Source: Chionoecetes opilio (lineage: Eukaryota; Arthropoda; Malacostraca; Decapoda; Majidae). Taken from it: a stretch of 64,000 nucleotides of DNA. This document shows positions 24,123 to 36,900 of this stretch, piece by piece. Under the pieces are notes generated by a model. The model was not told the DNA's origin and did no database searches. It worked only from the letters and a program-made list of their open reading frames with translations. The stretch spans positions 182,006-246,005 of the forward strand of contig JACEEZ010018533.1 of NCBI GenBank assembly GCA_016584305.1, in the 5' to 3' direction. The position numbers and the translations under genes are program-made. Within the stretch, counting starts at the first letter, position 1. Every line of letters starts with the position of its first letter.

Positions 24123-24998
24123 GCTGATTCGCCAATGTGTGACCCCAGCATAACCTCCGTGCTGTTCTGAGGCAAGAGCCACGGCAGAGACAGCAGCCAA
24201 TGAGCGACCAGCACCGTCTGCCACTCCCCTCAGTTTCGTGGGTGTTTTTGAGACAGGAACACGTTTTTTCAACATTTTTATTCTTTCCTTTTAGTTATAA
24301 TGTTGGCAGTTTCATTCATTTACTGAAACAAATGAAATAAAATAAGATTGTATAATATTATTACCAAAGCAAGTGACAGCCGAGAATACAGTGGTTGACA
24401 GCAGAGCATAGAGTCTTGAGCGCTGTGAGGCAAGTGTTGGACCAGACTCGGAGATCCTCCCAACTTCAACCGCAGTTTTCTCGTTTTCTTGTTGGCGCCA
24501 CGCCTCACTTCTGAAGGGAGCGTGTCAATTACCGTTTCGATGATAGTGACAGTTGATGCCCGATGTTCGATGAACATTGCAGTGAGTTAATGCTTTATGC
24601 TATATGGTATCAATTTTTTTGCGTATTTGGGGTTGACCAGGTGGAAAAGAAATCAGGTCTTTATAGGTTAAGGGTTAATGTTTTGTGAATTGTAGGCAGG
24701 AATTGCTCCTAGGATATACTGAAATAGTTACAGTAGGTAGAATAAACTGGCAGAAGTATAATGAGGTGGCCTAGTAACAAGGCCACAGTGGTAAATCATG
24801 GATTTCTCTGGTGCTACTGTTAGAACTCGAGTTCTATTTTGCTGCTCAGATATCTCATCAGATAGTGTTGCAGCTTAGTAAAACTAAATTGTCATCACAA
24901 ATTTATTGTGGAAAAGACTTCAGCACTCAGTCCATAATATAATCAACACCTGTGTAAGAATATAAATATTTTTAGCTGATGAACACGTGTTTTTTCAG
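24123..24998. other. Upstream intron of the hnRNP U-like gene / no other gene seen
   Basis: No supported ORF. It lies between the Harbinger end and the acceptor (TTTTTTCAG, ending 24998) of the first visible hnRNP U-like exon, so it is presumably intronic. Confidence 0.5.
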
Positions 24999-27900
24999 GT
25001 GATGATGATGGTCGGCCTGCCTGCTGCTGGTAAAACTACGTGGGTTGAAAAATATTGTCGTGAAAACTTGAGCAAGAAGTACAATGTTTTGGGTACAAAC
25101 ACGCTTATCGACAAGATGAAGGTCAATGGGCTACCACGTCGCAGAAACTATGCCGGCCGTTGGGATGCCCTGATTGACCGCTGCACCAAGTGCCTCAATA
25201 AGTTGCTGGAACTTTCCTACAAGCGCAGGCGTAATTTCATCATTGATCAGGTGAGATTATTTCCTGACTCACCGTGGTCTGTGAGCCAAGACTCACCGAG
25301 GTCTGTGAACAACGTTGTGGTCCATCGAGTGGCCATTTAGCCTGGCACGGCTCAGCAGTGGCCCAAGATAATGATATCACAGGAACAGGCCACTGACTCA
25401 GGTGGTAAGTACATATTGACTAGTCGTGCAGCTGAGAAGGAAGCCGGAGCACAGCATCAGTAGCAGCAGAGGAAGGGCACATGCCACACAGTAGGTGGTG
25501 AGTTCAAGGTAAGTCAAGTAACTATGGTCTTTTTCAGGTTCTCAAGGTAAGTGGTCGAGAATTTTCAGGTCGAAGCATAATTTTCATCAGGTATGTTACC
25601 TAGTTTTCTCCTTCCATCCCCTTCAACATCTCACCAGCCAAAAGCAGCAGGTAAGGTGCTCAAAATCCTTGGGTAAGGATAACACTATTAGGATATAGTA
25701 TGCAGATGATGGTGTTCTCAAAGAAGAAAGATTTATTAATCATATTAGGTTATAATAAGTGGAGTATTTTTACTCAAAGTTTACCTTTGAATCTAGATTT
25801 AAGACTGTAGTCAAGATTTGAGGATGTGTAGATTATGAACATGAATATGATAGATAGGATTACCAGTGAATATGGTTGACATAGCTGGTGATTCAGTGTG
25901 TTGATCATTACAATGACTCCCAATACTTAGGCATTTACCAAGGTTAAGATGGAATAGATAAGAATATAATTCTTAGAATAATATAAATAGTTAGACAAGA
26001 ATAGAACGCAGAGTGAAATGATTAGGCTGGCCCAGGGAGAATAAGGTTGTTGATTTCCACAGCTTTATATGCAAGAAGAGCTAATTATGTAACAACTTTG
26101 TGAGAGATATTAAAGTCTTACAGGAAAGTTAACAGACATCCAAGCGTAATGAGTAGCAGTATGAGAGGAGAAACAGTTCGGCGTTTCCTTTGATAATACC
26201 AAGAATATATTTTGTGACTTGTTTGATCTAGAAGACAGTTCTTTGTTTCAAGGTCACCCATGATTTGTCTACATCATTTATATCAGATTTAAATCGCTAT
26301 TGTTACACAGGGACACACAGCAGAAGGTATAATGTAGGTACTGATAAATAATTAGAGACAGCAGAAAAGTGACTATTGTTAGAAATTTCAATTGCAATGA
26401 TGTCAAGTGGGAAACATTCAAAAGTGAAGGACGTGACAATACCCCGGGCAGTAGATTGTCAACACTAACATTGAGCAAGGTGATGGTGCAATGGGTAAAG
26501 GAGAATATAAGATACAGGAAGACTACCATTTATCAAGATTATATTTAGTACTTACAAAAGGATTAGATCTGATGAGGAATATATGTTACACATGCCCCTT
26601 AGAAAAAAAAGTGTCCATGTGGTATTAGAAATGGAAATGAAGGGGGAGATTGAGGTAGAAATTGTTGATTCTCGTTAAAAAAATAGACTAAACTATGCAA
26701 AGGCAAATTATATGGACTTGAAAAAGTATTAAGTTTTTCTTGGAAGTACAGTATACGAGAAAGGAATTAGAAAGCACGTTCCATTATATACAGTGAAGGG
26801 AAAGTAAAAAAAAAGTATAGTTCTTTATAAGGTGTGAAAAAATAGAACAGAGAGATGAGGCATGGAGGAGAACACCAAACCAGAGAAATAGAGAAGAATA
26901 TAAACAAATGAATGATGTGAAGATTAGAAGAGAAGAAAGGTTAATTAGGAAAAACAGTTGACAAATGTAATGTAGAACCCATATTTTTTTATAGATATAT
27001 TTATGGAAAACTGAAGCATAAGGAAAGGTAGCAAGATTAATAAAGAATGATACAATGTATGAGGACCCAAAAGAAATGTGTAAAATGCTAAACAACAATC
27101 AGAAAGTGTTTGCAATAGAAACTGAGTGAGGCAATCATTGGTAGAAAGGGGGGAGACAACTATTGGACTTTAAACCTCTCACGCACAAAAAGTTTAATAA
27201 GTTTTTCCGTCCACTGCGACATCCGTCTTATGCTCCCCAAGGGGCCCCGCGAAATGGCCTGACTGTGCGGCGAATTATTTTTTTATGTTATCAATTTCAC
27301 CAACGTGTATTCTTTTTTCCTGGCATTATTATATATCATTGGTTTTGCAAGAGATTATTCTGCCTTATGAAAGAAAAAAATAACAAGAAATGCAAATAAA
27401 TAGCGGAATTTACCGACTCCGAAAAAATATTGAGTAAAGAGAAATAAGAAATACTTACGTTCACCACTTTGTAGCTCGAAACTTCCTGAGTCAACTTTTT
27501 ATGGTTTATATGCCAATAAAAGCGGATTTTATGAGGATTCCAACGCTACCATTATAATTTGCATATGGCCAGTATGGCCAGCTCGGGACACGTTTTAAAG
27601 GGACGACAATCCGCGCTCACAGGCTGCCTGCTGAGTGGAAACTGAGACAAACCCTTATCATTTCACATCCACTCACACGAGAGAGTTGACAATTAGTTTA
27701 TTTTATAGGTCTAGCTTGGATCTTTGACGCAGAACATTTTGACGCAATTCTGATAAATACTTTATTTTTGGCGAATTTTTAACATTTTTGACGCAATTCG
27801 CGTCAAAAGCTCAGATTGCAGACGGGCCCGTTTTGACGCGATCGCGTCACCGTGCGTGAGAGGGTTGGACTTTAAGACAAGCAAAGAAGATATATTAAAA

Positions 27901-30900
27901 CTGATCTAAGAACTAAAAGAAAGAAAAGCAATAGGACCAGATGGAGTGTCGGGTCATGTTTAACCCCTTGAGACCCAGAACGTAATTTCCATTGCAATTT
28001 GGGTACCATTAGACAATTTTTAGTGAACATGAGCAATATTTTATAGATATGACCTGTTTAGTGTCCTTGTCGACTAACAAATTTGGTATATTAAGCTACT
28101 TTTCGAAATGTTATGGCTTACAACACCATTTTTTATAGCAAAGGGAAGATCTGGGCGTGAAGGGGTTAAAGGAATGTAGGAAAACTGGTTGAACCAATAC
28201 GTGACAATCGAATGCTCATTGACATTAGGGAAAGTCCTGAAGGTGTGGAAAAGAGATTGTGCCCATCTATAAAAAATGCGAACAAAAAACGCTTCCATTA
28301 ATCATAGGCCTGTGTCATTGACCAGCGTAGTATGAAAAATCTGCAAAATGCTGTAAAGAAGAGGTAGACAAAATACTTGGAAAGAGAAGGAGTACATACT
28401 AACAGATAGACGATTTACATCCTGAATCCAAATGAATCTAGAAAAGGAAGGTCATATATTACCAGCTTCTTATTAGTTTTTATTCTAGAGAGAGAGATGT
28501 TAATACCAGGGAGAGATGGATAGGCAGACTGCATATACACTAGGGTCCCACATAAAACGAGAAATTGGTCAATAAACGAGGTCGTTTTATGTGAACCACC
28601 TAACCTATGGGAAAAATTGATATTGGTCGATCGGTACACCCGCTCGTACCCGTACATTTATTCTCATTCACACCCATGCATACCAAAACATATCTAAATG
28701 AAAGTTATGCATAGAAATGATGAATTAGGCATATTGTTGCTTACCTTAAATCTAATAGGGATTATGTACCGGGGGCGAGGGGTTTCGAGGCATCTTGGAG
28801 GTCACTCATTTGTCACTGAATGACGACGCAGTGTGACCCAGAGCTCGGAGTGTGGCGAGTGAGCGTTGGCCTTGCATTTCTGCCACGTCCATCATAAACC
28901 CCTCAAACTCTGACAGGCTGGGCAGGTTCATTTGAAAGGCCAGGCTGGGGCTCGTTTAATGGGCCAGGCTGTTGCTTGTCGGCAGAGGCAGGCTGTGGTG
29001 TGCTGGCAGGGGCAGCTTCGGCAGGGGCAGGCTGTGGCGCATTGGTAGGGCGAATGTACAGTCATGAAGGTCTGCCTACGTTCGTTTACTCTGGTTTTGT
29101 TTTTCTTGGCAGCCGCGAAAGATATCTTTAATTTCCGTCAGGAGCAAATTTTGGTGAGCAAGTTGCCATTAACCTGACTTAACTCTCTTGCGTGCCTCGC
29201 CAGAACTGGCGGGGCCCGCTCACAGCTGTTAACTTGTAAACACCGACGACGACACCAAACCACAATGACGAGTGTACCTTCGAATGAAAGCCATCAATAA
29301 ATTACGATAACTGACGATATTGTGAGTTGGATCACAACATATATCCTACGCAAGAATTATTTTTTTTGGTAATAATGGATGAGAACTGCGCGTCGCTACC
29401 GCCGTTCCCCAGCTCATGCCACCCTCATCCCACCTCCGTGGCGACACGCCGCCACCGTGCTCCTCCTCACTCACCCTTGCCACGGCTTGCGCCAGCTGGG
29501 CAAGCCGGCTTACGAAAATTGCCTTGAGTTAACAGAAAACGCAAGCTGCCGCAAGCCTTCTTATGGCGGCCTGCTCACGTTCTGTACTATATTTTGGCTC
29601 TCTATATGAGAACTCCTCGGATTTGCCCAACTTTGATTGATGGCGGAATCGTTCTATATGATCACATTCGTTCCTAACAAAATTTTTGACATTTTATTAT
29701 TAAAAAAAAAAAAAAAAAAATATTTTTATTTTAATATTTTAGATCGTTCGCTTTATAGGGGAAACGCATTATGCGAACACGTTTTATGCGGGACCCTAGT
29801 GTACTTGTATCTCAGAGGAAAGCATTCTACAAAGTACCTCGTAAAAGATTATTATGGTAGATAGAAGAAGAGATAGGAGGACTGAAGGAGCAATCAAGAA
29901 ATGGATGGAAGACTATCTGAAAGGAAGAGAAATACGATTACCTAGTGGTTAGGGATGAGAAATTGGAATGGAGGGAAGTGACAAAGCGGAGTGCCACAAG
30001 GAACGGTCTTAGCAGCAATGACGTTCATATACGTAAATGACTGTCACACGGGGTAAATAGTTGTATTAGTCTATTTACAGATGACTTTAAGCTGATGAAT
30101 ATAATGGGATTGGCTAATTATTAATAGAGTTAAGAATAAAGATTGTAAAGAAGTACTGAACGATTTGAAAAGCAATTATGAATTGAGTAAAAGATGGGAA
30201 ATTGAATTTAACCCTTTGAGGCCCAGAACGTAATTTCCATTGTAATATGACTACCATTAGACGATTTTCATGAATATAAGCAATGTTTTATAGATATGAC
30301 CTGTTTAGTATCCTTGTCGACTACCTAATTTGGTATATTTAGTTATTTTTCATAATTTTATGGCTCGACAACATACAATTTTGTATAGCAAAGGAAAGAT
30401 CTGGGAGCGAAGGGCTTAATTAAATTAATGTCATGTACTGGAAATGGAGAAAAGTGGCAGGAGATCTACATAGTTGGACATACAAGTTGGGAAGTTATGT
30501 AATAGTAAGAAAAAACGAAGAGAGAGAAATAGGAATAGTGTTTTAGGATTATCTATCACTGGAGAAACTCGTAAATGTAGTATTTAATGATGATTATAGA
30601 ATTATATATAGTGGAAAAACTGGTTCACAAATAGGGTGGTAGATGATTGGAATGGACTCAGTCGGCAAGTGGTCAGTGCGGAGTCATTAGGGAGCTTTAA
30701 AAGGAGGCTAGACAATTTCATGGATGGGGATGAAATGTGGATGTAGGTAGTGTTAAGTAACAGGAACTACCACGTGTATGTCTCGCGGCCTCTTGTAGCT
30801 TTCTTATTTTCTTATGTTCTATTGTTCTTATATGGGACATAAGGTTAGCTTTTCACTTTAAGGATAAAGATACGATAAAGAAAATAATCGCCACTTCGAT

Positions 30901-33900
30901 AAAACCAAAACTACAGTACGTATTCTGAAATTGTGTGGTCCCCTAAAAAAATACAGAATATGCAAAAACTGGAAAGTAGAATCAACCCTTGGCTATCGCG
31001 CCTAATTGATGCCACTATGGCCAGGCTTAAGCTGAAATCACTATACCCGGACTAAAGAACTTATGGTAAAACTTGAAATTGGTGCCAAATTGGATCTCCA
31101 AGATGACCACATATTTTATAACTTCACGATTTAGGCTGTTTTTCCAACATATAAAGAAATATTACATTAATTCAAGAATCCTAAAAACAACATACATTTT
31201 ATAACATTTTATTTACCGTTTTGGGGATGATGAGCGGCTTAGGTGGATGGGTAGATTCCGAGGCTTGTGTGGAGTGTTGGTGACCATGACTAGCCTGTAA
31301 CTCGTCTAGGATTTTGTCAGCTGTAGCATTAGTGAAGCCTTCAGAATATGATGTTTCGTTACACCCTTGTCAATCGACTGCACAATTTCTGATTTATGAG
31401 CAGTTCTACCTGTTCTTAACCCCTTGAGACCCAGAACGTAATTTCCATTGTAATTTGGGTACTATTAGACAATTTTTAGTGGATGTAAGCAATATTTTAT
31501 AGATATAACCTGTTTAGTATCCTTTTCCACTAGCTAATTTGGTATATTCAGTTAGTTTTCGTAATTTTATGGCTAACAACAAACTATTTTTATATAGCAA
31601 AGGAAAGATCTGGGCGTGAAGGGGTTAACTTGTGGTGGAGGTGGCGCAGCATTGTGCCGGCCAATGCTGGGAGGTCGGGGAAATCACTGAATTCATGTTG
31701 TATTTCAAAAGGTTTTCACAATGCTATCACTTAACCCTTTGAGACCCAGAACGTTATATTCATTGTAATTTGGGTACCATTCGACGATTTTTAGTTAATA
31801 TAAGCCATATTTTATAGATATGACCTGTTTAGTATCCTTGTCTACTAACTAATTTGGTACTGTATATTCAGTTACTTTTCGTAATTTTATGGCTTGACAA
31901 CATACAATTTTTCATATAGCAAAGGAAAGATCTGGACGTGAAGGGGTTAACTCTGAGACACTACACACTCGACTGGGGTGGCGGGAATCATCAGGAATAG
32001 TCCAGGGATTGAACAGCCAATCACGCACGCTTGTAATGTCCTGATGTGCGAACAAACTAATCACAGAGCCTCTAACGTCCAGGGGCCGCATACACAGAAT
32101 TTGTTTGTTAGCATTATAAGACCCATGTTAGGTAGCAGGAAAGCACTAACAGCGATACACAAAGTAGAAAACAGATAGCTGAATGCGCTTTAGCCGAGGG
32201 TTGAGTGTAAACAAAATATTGCAACTAGGATGGTGCCCAAATTTATAGATTTAATTTACAAGGAAAGACTCAAGGAAATGAAGTTACCAACACTTGAAGA
32301 AAAATAGAGAGGAGACTTAATTACTGTATATAATTTGATAAATAATGGAGGAAGTAGATAGAAAAGACCTATTTCAAAAAGATAAAGAGGCAGGATGTTT
32401 GAGAGGACACAAGTAAAAACAAAAGGAAGATGTTTGAATAAAACATTGAAAAAGGTGATAGTGGCCAAAATGGGCATCAATTTACGGAAAAACGATAAGT
32501 GTAGATACGGAGACATGTCATTTTTTTTTTCTTTTTTGCATCTCATAGGACTGGCTAAGGCCAAAAAAGAAGGTAACGAAAACCCTGCTAGCTGTAAGTC
32601 CTTAGCAAGACAGTAAGAGGTTGCAGAAAAGTGGGTGGGCTAATTTAGTTCTCTCTTTTAGTCCTCTTAAAAAAATTAAGCTGTAGGAAGATGGAAAAAT
32701 AGAAACAGGAATAGAGGTCCAGTTTACCAGTGAAAGAGTGAAGATACTGTTTAACTTGCATTAGTAAGATGGACAGAATAGGGATGAGAATGAGTAGAAA
32801 GTCTTGTGCAGCGAGGCCGCGGGAGGGGGGGAGGCATGCAGTTAGCAAGTTCAGAAGAGCAGTGAGCATGAAAATAACGGTAGAAGATAGCAAGAGAAGC
32901 AACATTGTAGCGGTGATTTAAAGATTGAAGGCAGTCAGTCAGGAGGAGTTAATGAGAGGAAAAGCCTTAGACTCTACCCTGTTTAGGAGAGCTGTGTGAG
33001 TGGATCCCCCCAAACATGTGAGACATACTCCATACATGGGCGGATAAGGCCCCTGTAGAGAGCAAGCAACTGGGAGGGAGAAAATGGACGCAGACGCCAC
33101 AGGACACCTAACTTCTTAGAAGCGGATTAAGGGGATAACCGATGAATGTGAAATTTCCAGTTCAGATTTTTAGGGAAGGATAGTCCACGAATGTTCATTG
33201 TAGAAGAGGGAGACAGTTTAGTGTCATTGAAGAAGAGGGGATTGTTTGTCTGGAAGGTTTGTCTAGTTTGTTAGATTGTTGTCTGGAAGGTTATGTTGAG
33301 TAGATAGGTGAAGAAATTGGGGTATTGAGGCATTGAACAAAACAAGGTATGCTTTGCCCCAATCAGAAATTATAGAAAGATCAGAAGCTAGGCGCTCTGT
33401 GGCATCCTCCGTGAATCACTTAGTTCGTGTTGAGTTGGACGTCTAATGAACACGTTGAAAAATGCAGGGTAGAATCATCGGCGTAGGATGATTTGGAAGG
33501 AGATCAGGTACTAACACAGACAATTTGGATTTTGTAAAGGAAGGTTCTGGCTCACCAAGTTTAAGAGTTTTTATTCTAGATTTACACTAGAAAGGGATGG
33601 ATGGGCAGACTGCATACATATGGATTTAGAAAGGGCGTTTGACAAAGTCTCACATGCTCTAACGACACACTGTCACTGTCAATAGGAATGAGAAATAGGG
33701 CAAGAATGATATCGGCGGGGATCGATTGTGCGGTGTAACGCAGGGCTTGCAAACTGATTAACACAAGTTATTTTGGAGCACACTACTTTCCTAGTCATAG
33801 CTTTGAGCAAATAAGCTGACCACACTGTTGTTTGGTGACATTATGCCATGAAATACATATAGAAAAAATGGACAAACATATTTAAGTATAACTACGTAGA

Positions 33901-36900
33901 ATATCGCATTTATCAGCAAGAGTTTAAAATAGGGATGGTCAGAATGTGACAAGATTAGGCATTTAATCTTTCAAAGGGACTGAGGCACTCTGTGGCTGAC
34001 TTACGGTGCAGGAACGCTGGTTACTATCAGGATTACCTGTATATTTTCAGAAAGCAGATTTTTTGTCTAGAATCAATGAAATATCCATGTTAAGGTTGGG
34101 TTAAGGTTAATGTTAAGGTTAAGGTTGGGTTCCATATTAAGGTTAGTAAGGTTGAGATGCAAAGAGCTTTAGAACTGATCGTAGGATGTTTACACAGATA
34201 TCAATTAAGTAGGAGAGGGGTCATTGGAAATGATTACACAGGCTTGAATTACAAAAAGTTGAAGTGATGAAAATATGCACCATGTAGAGAGTGTTTGTAA
34301 CTGAGATTGGAAGTGTTAGTTTGAAAGTTGCCAAAGGCTCAAAATGAAAGTAAGAACTGCCAGTTTGGAAGCAAAGTTCTATAACCTCCTTTGATTACAG
34401 AATATCAACAATGAGGGTAAGTTTATTTAGGGCAATTTAGGTCATGCATAGATATACAAATGAAAATCAACATATATAGAGTAAGAGAGAAGCAGAGAGA
34501 TATGCATATAGGAATGTAGGAATTGTTTAAGAAAAAATATGTGGATAAAGAACGTGATTGCTTATTTCAGCAGGTCAAAATGGCGAGGCTTAGCAGGTAC
34601 GTATGTTACCAAGTAGAGGGAGGCGAGGGAAAACGAACAGAAGAACTGCTATTAATCTGTTCTTCCAGGCTGTCTTTACAGAGGAGACTAGGAAAGAGTA
34701 GTCCCTAGGTATCGGGCATGACCCCAAAGCCCAAGAAATGCCTAATGTTTATCTCCTCTGGTACGGAACAGACGAATGTTTACCCATCGGCTCAGAGGCG
34801 TAAAATGAAGGGTTTTGCCGGCTTCACACGTCGTGCTGTTGTTATTTGTCCCACTGATGAGGATCTCAAGAAGCGAACTGAGAAGCGAGAGAAGGAGGAA
34901 GGCAAGGATGTCCCGGACAAGGCGGTGCTAGAGATGAAAGGTAAATAAAAGCCCCGCAGGTAACCACAAAATGACCATGGACACCTATTGTCATTGTGTT
35001 GTTGTTTGTCGTTGTTGCTGGCTGCTGCCTCTCCTCACTGATGAAAAATGTTTTAATTATTATTGTTATTTTGTATTTATTTTTAGTTTCATAACATGTT
35101 GATGCTTGCCCCCTCCCATCTATTATTGTTGGTCTGCATAGGTATCTGAAGACTTCTATTTTGTATTTTACTTTTCCATCATTTTTTTTAGTGTAAGGAA
35201 CACAGGAGGTTTTCATTCGTTTTTAAATAACTGAAAAATCTTTCAAGAAGTCTTTTTTTACATTCTTCATTTGAGTATGTTGTGTAAATGCTAATGCAGA
35301 AAGAAATTAATCATCAAAAACAGTATCCCTGGTATTAAATTCAGTGAACCTTTGTTGAGCTGATTGTATGTGCTGAAAACAGCAAAGATGCTGGTAAAGG
35401 GACTCATGGATTAGAGGATCTACCAGATTCTTTAGAAAAGTGCCAACATCCTCCTGATTACTGACCAAGAAGGCAGAGGAGCCATTCTCCAGGAGCGAGT
35501 GAGAGCCTCCAGTGTGGTGCTGATTAGAACAAGAACTAAACTTTCTTCCTGATGCACAGCCAACTTCAAGCTGCCTGAGGAAGGAGATCTATTTGATAAC
35601 GTGGAGTTCGTAGAGATGACTCAAGACGAGGGTCTTAAGCTTGTGGAGACGTACAACAAGGAGGGCGAGGAGGCCGGCTTTGGCCAGAAGAAGGGCTTCC
35701 GAGGAGGCTTTGCCGACCGCCGTGGAGCCTTCATGGATCGCCGCGGAGGAGGCTATGGTGAGACTATTTACATTCATATTTCTGTCAGTAGGCCTGGGAG
35801 TTTTAAGAGGAAGGCTTAAAAGAGTTGTGATGCAGAATATATCATCACCAGAGCAGTATATAAAATATTTTATGATACTTAAAGAATTTTGAGGAACATG
35901 AGGGTAGCTTTTCATTTCATAGATAAATAAATGATGTAGAAAATAGTCACGACAATGATAAGCCAAAACTGGAATGTGATGAAATGATGTAGTCTCCTCA
36001 AAAAAGCAAAAAAAAATAGGCCTCTGTGACCAAAGGTACCTTCTTTCTTAGTTTTTCAGAATTTCCTCCTTTTTCTAGGTTTTTTTTCACGGTATTTTCA
36101 AGGTTTCCCAAGCCGCCGCTCCGGCTGGCTTGGTGTTTTTGTTGGATAACACTTTCTTCACCCTTCCTGTGCCACATGGGAGATGAGTCCTTATAGGCAT
36201 TGGAAGGAAGGTGGAAAGTCTCAAATAATAAAATTTGCCTTGTCCAAAATAGGCAGTCATAAGGTTCGCCTCACAGTGAACTCCGTGACCAAAAAGACAG
36301 ACTTGCTCAGTAGGGATGGTGGTGGTGCGTGAGTGGGGTGGCGGTGGTGCGTGAGTGGGTTGGCCAGGGTGGGGGTGGTGGTGGTGCGTGAGTGGGTTGG
36401 CCAGGGTGGGGGTGGTGCGTGAGTGGGTTGGCCAGGGTGGGGGTGGTGCGTGAGTGGGGTGGCCAGGGTGGGGGTGGTGCGTGAGTGGGGTGGCCAGGGT
36501 GGGGGTGGTGGTGGTGCGTGAGTGAGGTGGCAAGGGTGGGGGTGGCGGTGGTGCGTGAGTGGGGTAGCCAGGGTGGGGGTGGTGCGTGAGTGGGGTGGCC
36601 AGGGTGGTGGTGAGTGGGGTGGCCAGGGTGGGGGGGGTGAGGGGTGGCCAGGGGGGGGTAGTTCAGCCAATCAGTTTTGTTTTGGGTAGTGACGTTTCAG
36701 AAGGACCTCACTTTTGGCTTATTATACCGAGAATACCTCGATTATAGTAGTGATAAGGCTTGGGGTAAAGGGTAAGGCAAGTAATAATTGGGTAACCCGT
36801 CACTATCCCGATTAATTTTCCCGATCACGATTGCCTTTGTGATTGGGTTTCACTTGCAATATGACCGTGTGTGTGTGTGTGTGTGTGTGTTAGTTGCTCT

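Larger units (their letters stand above)
26280..30835 (+). mobile_element. Long decayed non-LTR retrotransposon with four later insertions
   Basis: Translation in shifting frames gives the end of an APE endonuclease domain ([15 protein letters not shown], about 26390), the linker ([17 protein letters not shown], about 26850), and reverse transcriptase landmarks: [16 protein letters not shown] (about 27905), [10 protein letters not shown] (about 28235), [10 protein letters not shown] interrupted at 28538, [12 protein letters not shown] (about 29815) and [10 protein letters not shown] (about 30072, catalytic [FY]xDD box). The end reads [20 protein letters not shown] ... [13 protein letters not shown], then a 3' UTR GGAACTACCACGTGT..GCGGCCTCTTGTAGC and TTCTTATG-type tail. 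It is CR1/Jockey-like and full of stops. Younger insertions inside it are at 27174-27864, 27964-28165, 28539-29801 and 30212-30415. Confidence 0.8.
30845..32520 (+). mobile_element. LINE C-terminal fragments split by ~1.2 kb of later insertions
   Basis: 30855-30985 reads [20 protein letters not shown] and [13 protein letters not shown]; the same ORF region resumes at about 32215 with [24 protein letters not shown] and a degraded tail. The intervening 30990-32215 holds two TTAA MITEs and otherwise unrecognised sequence, including a GTGGTGGAGGTGGCGC patch near 31633. Confidence 0.65.

Noticed and set aside
36087..36670. His/Pro/Thr-rich minus-strand ORFs (137-148 aa)
   Set aside because: They read the complement of the G-rich minisatellite in an hnRNP U-like intron.
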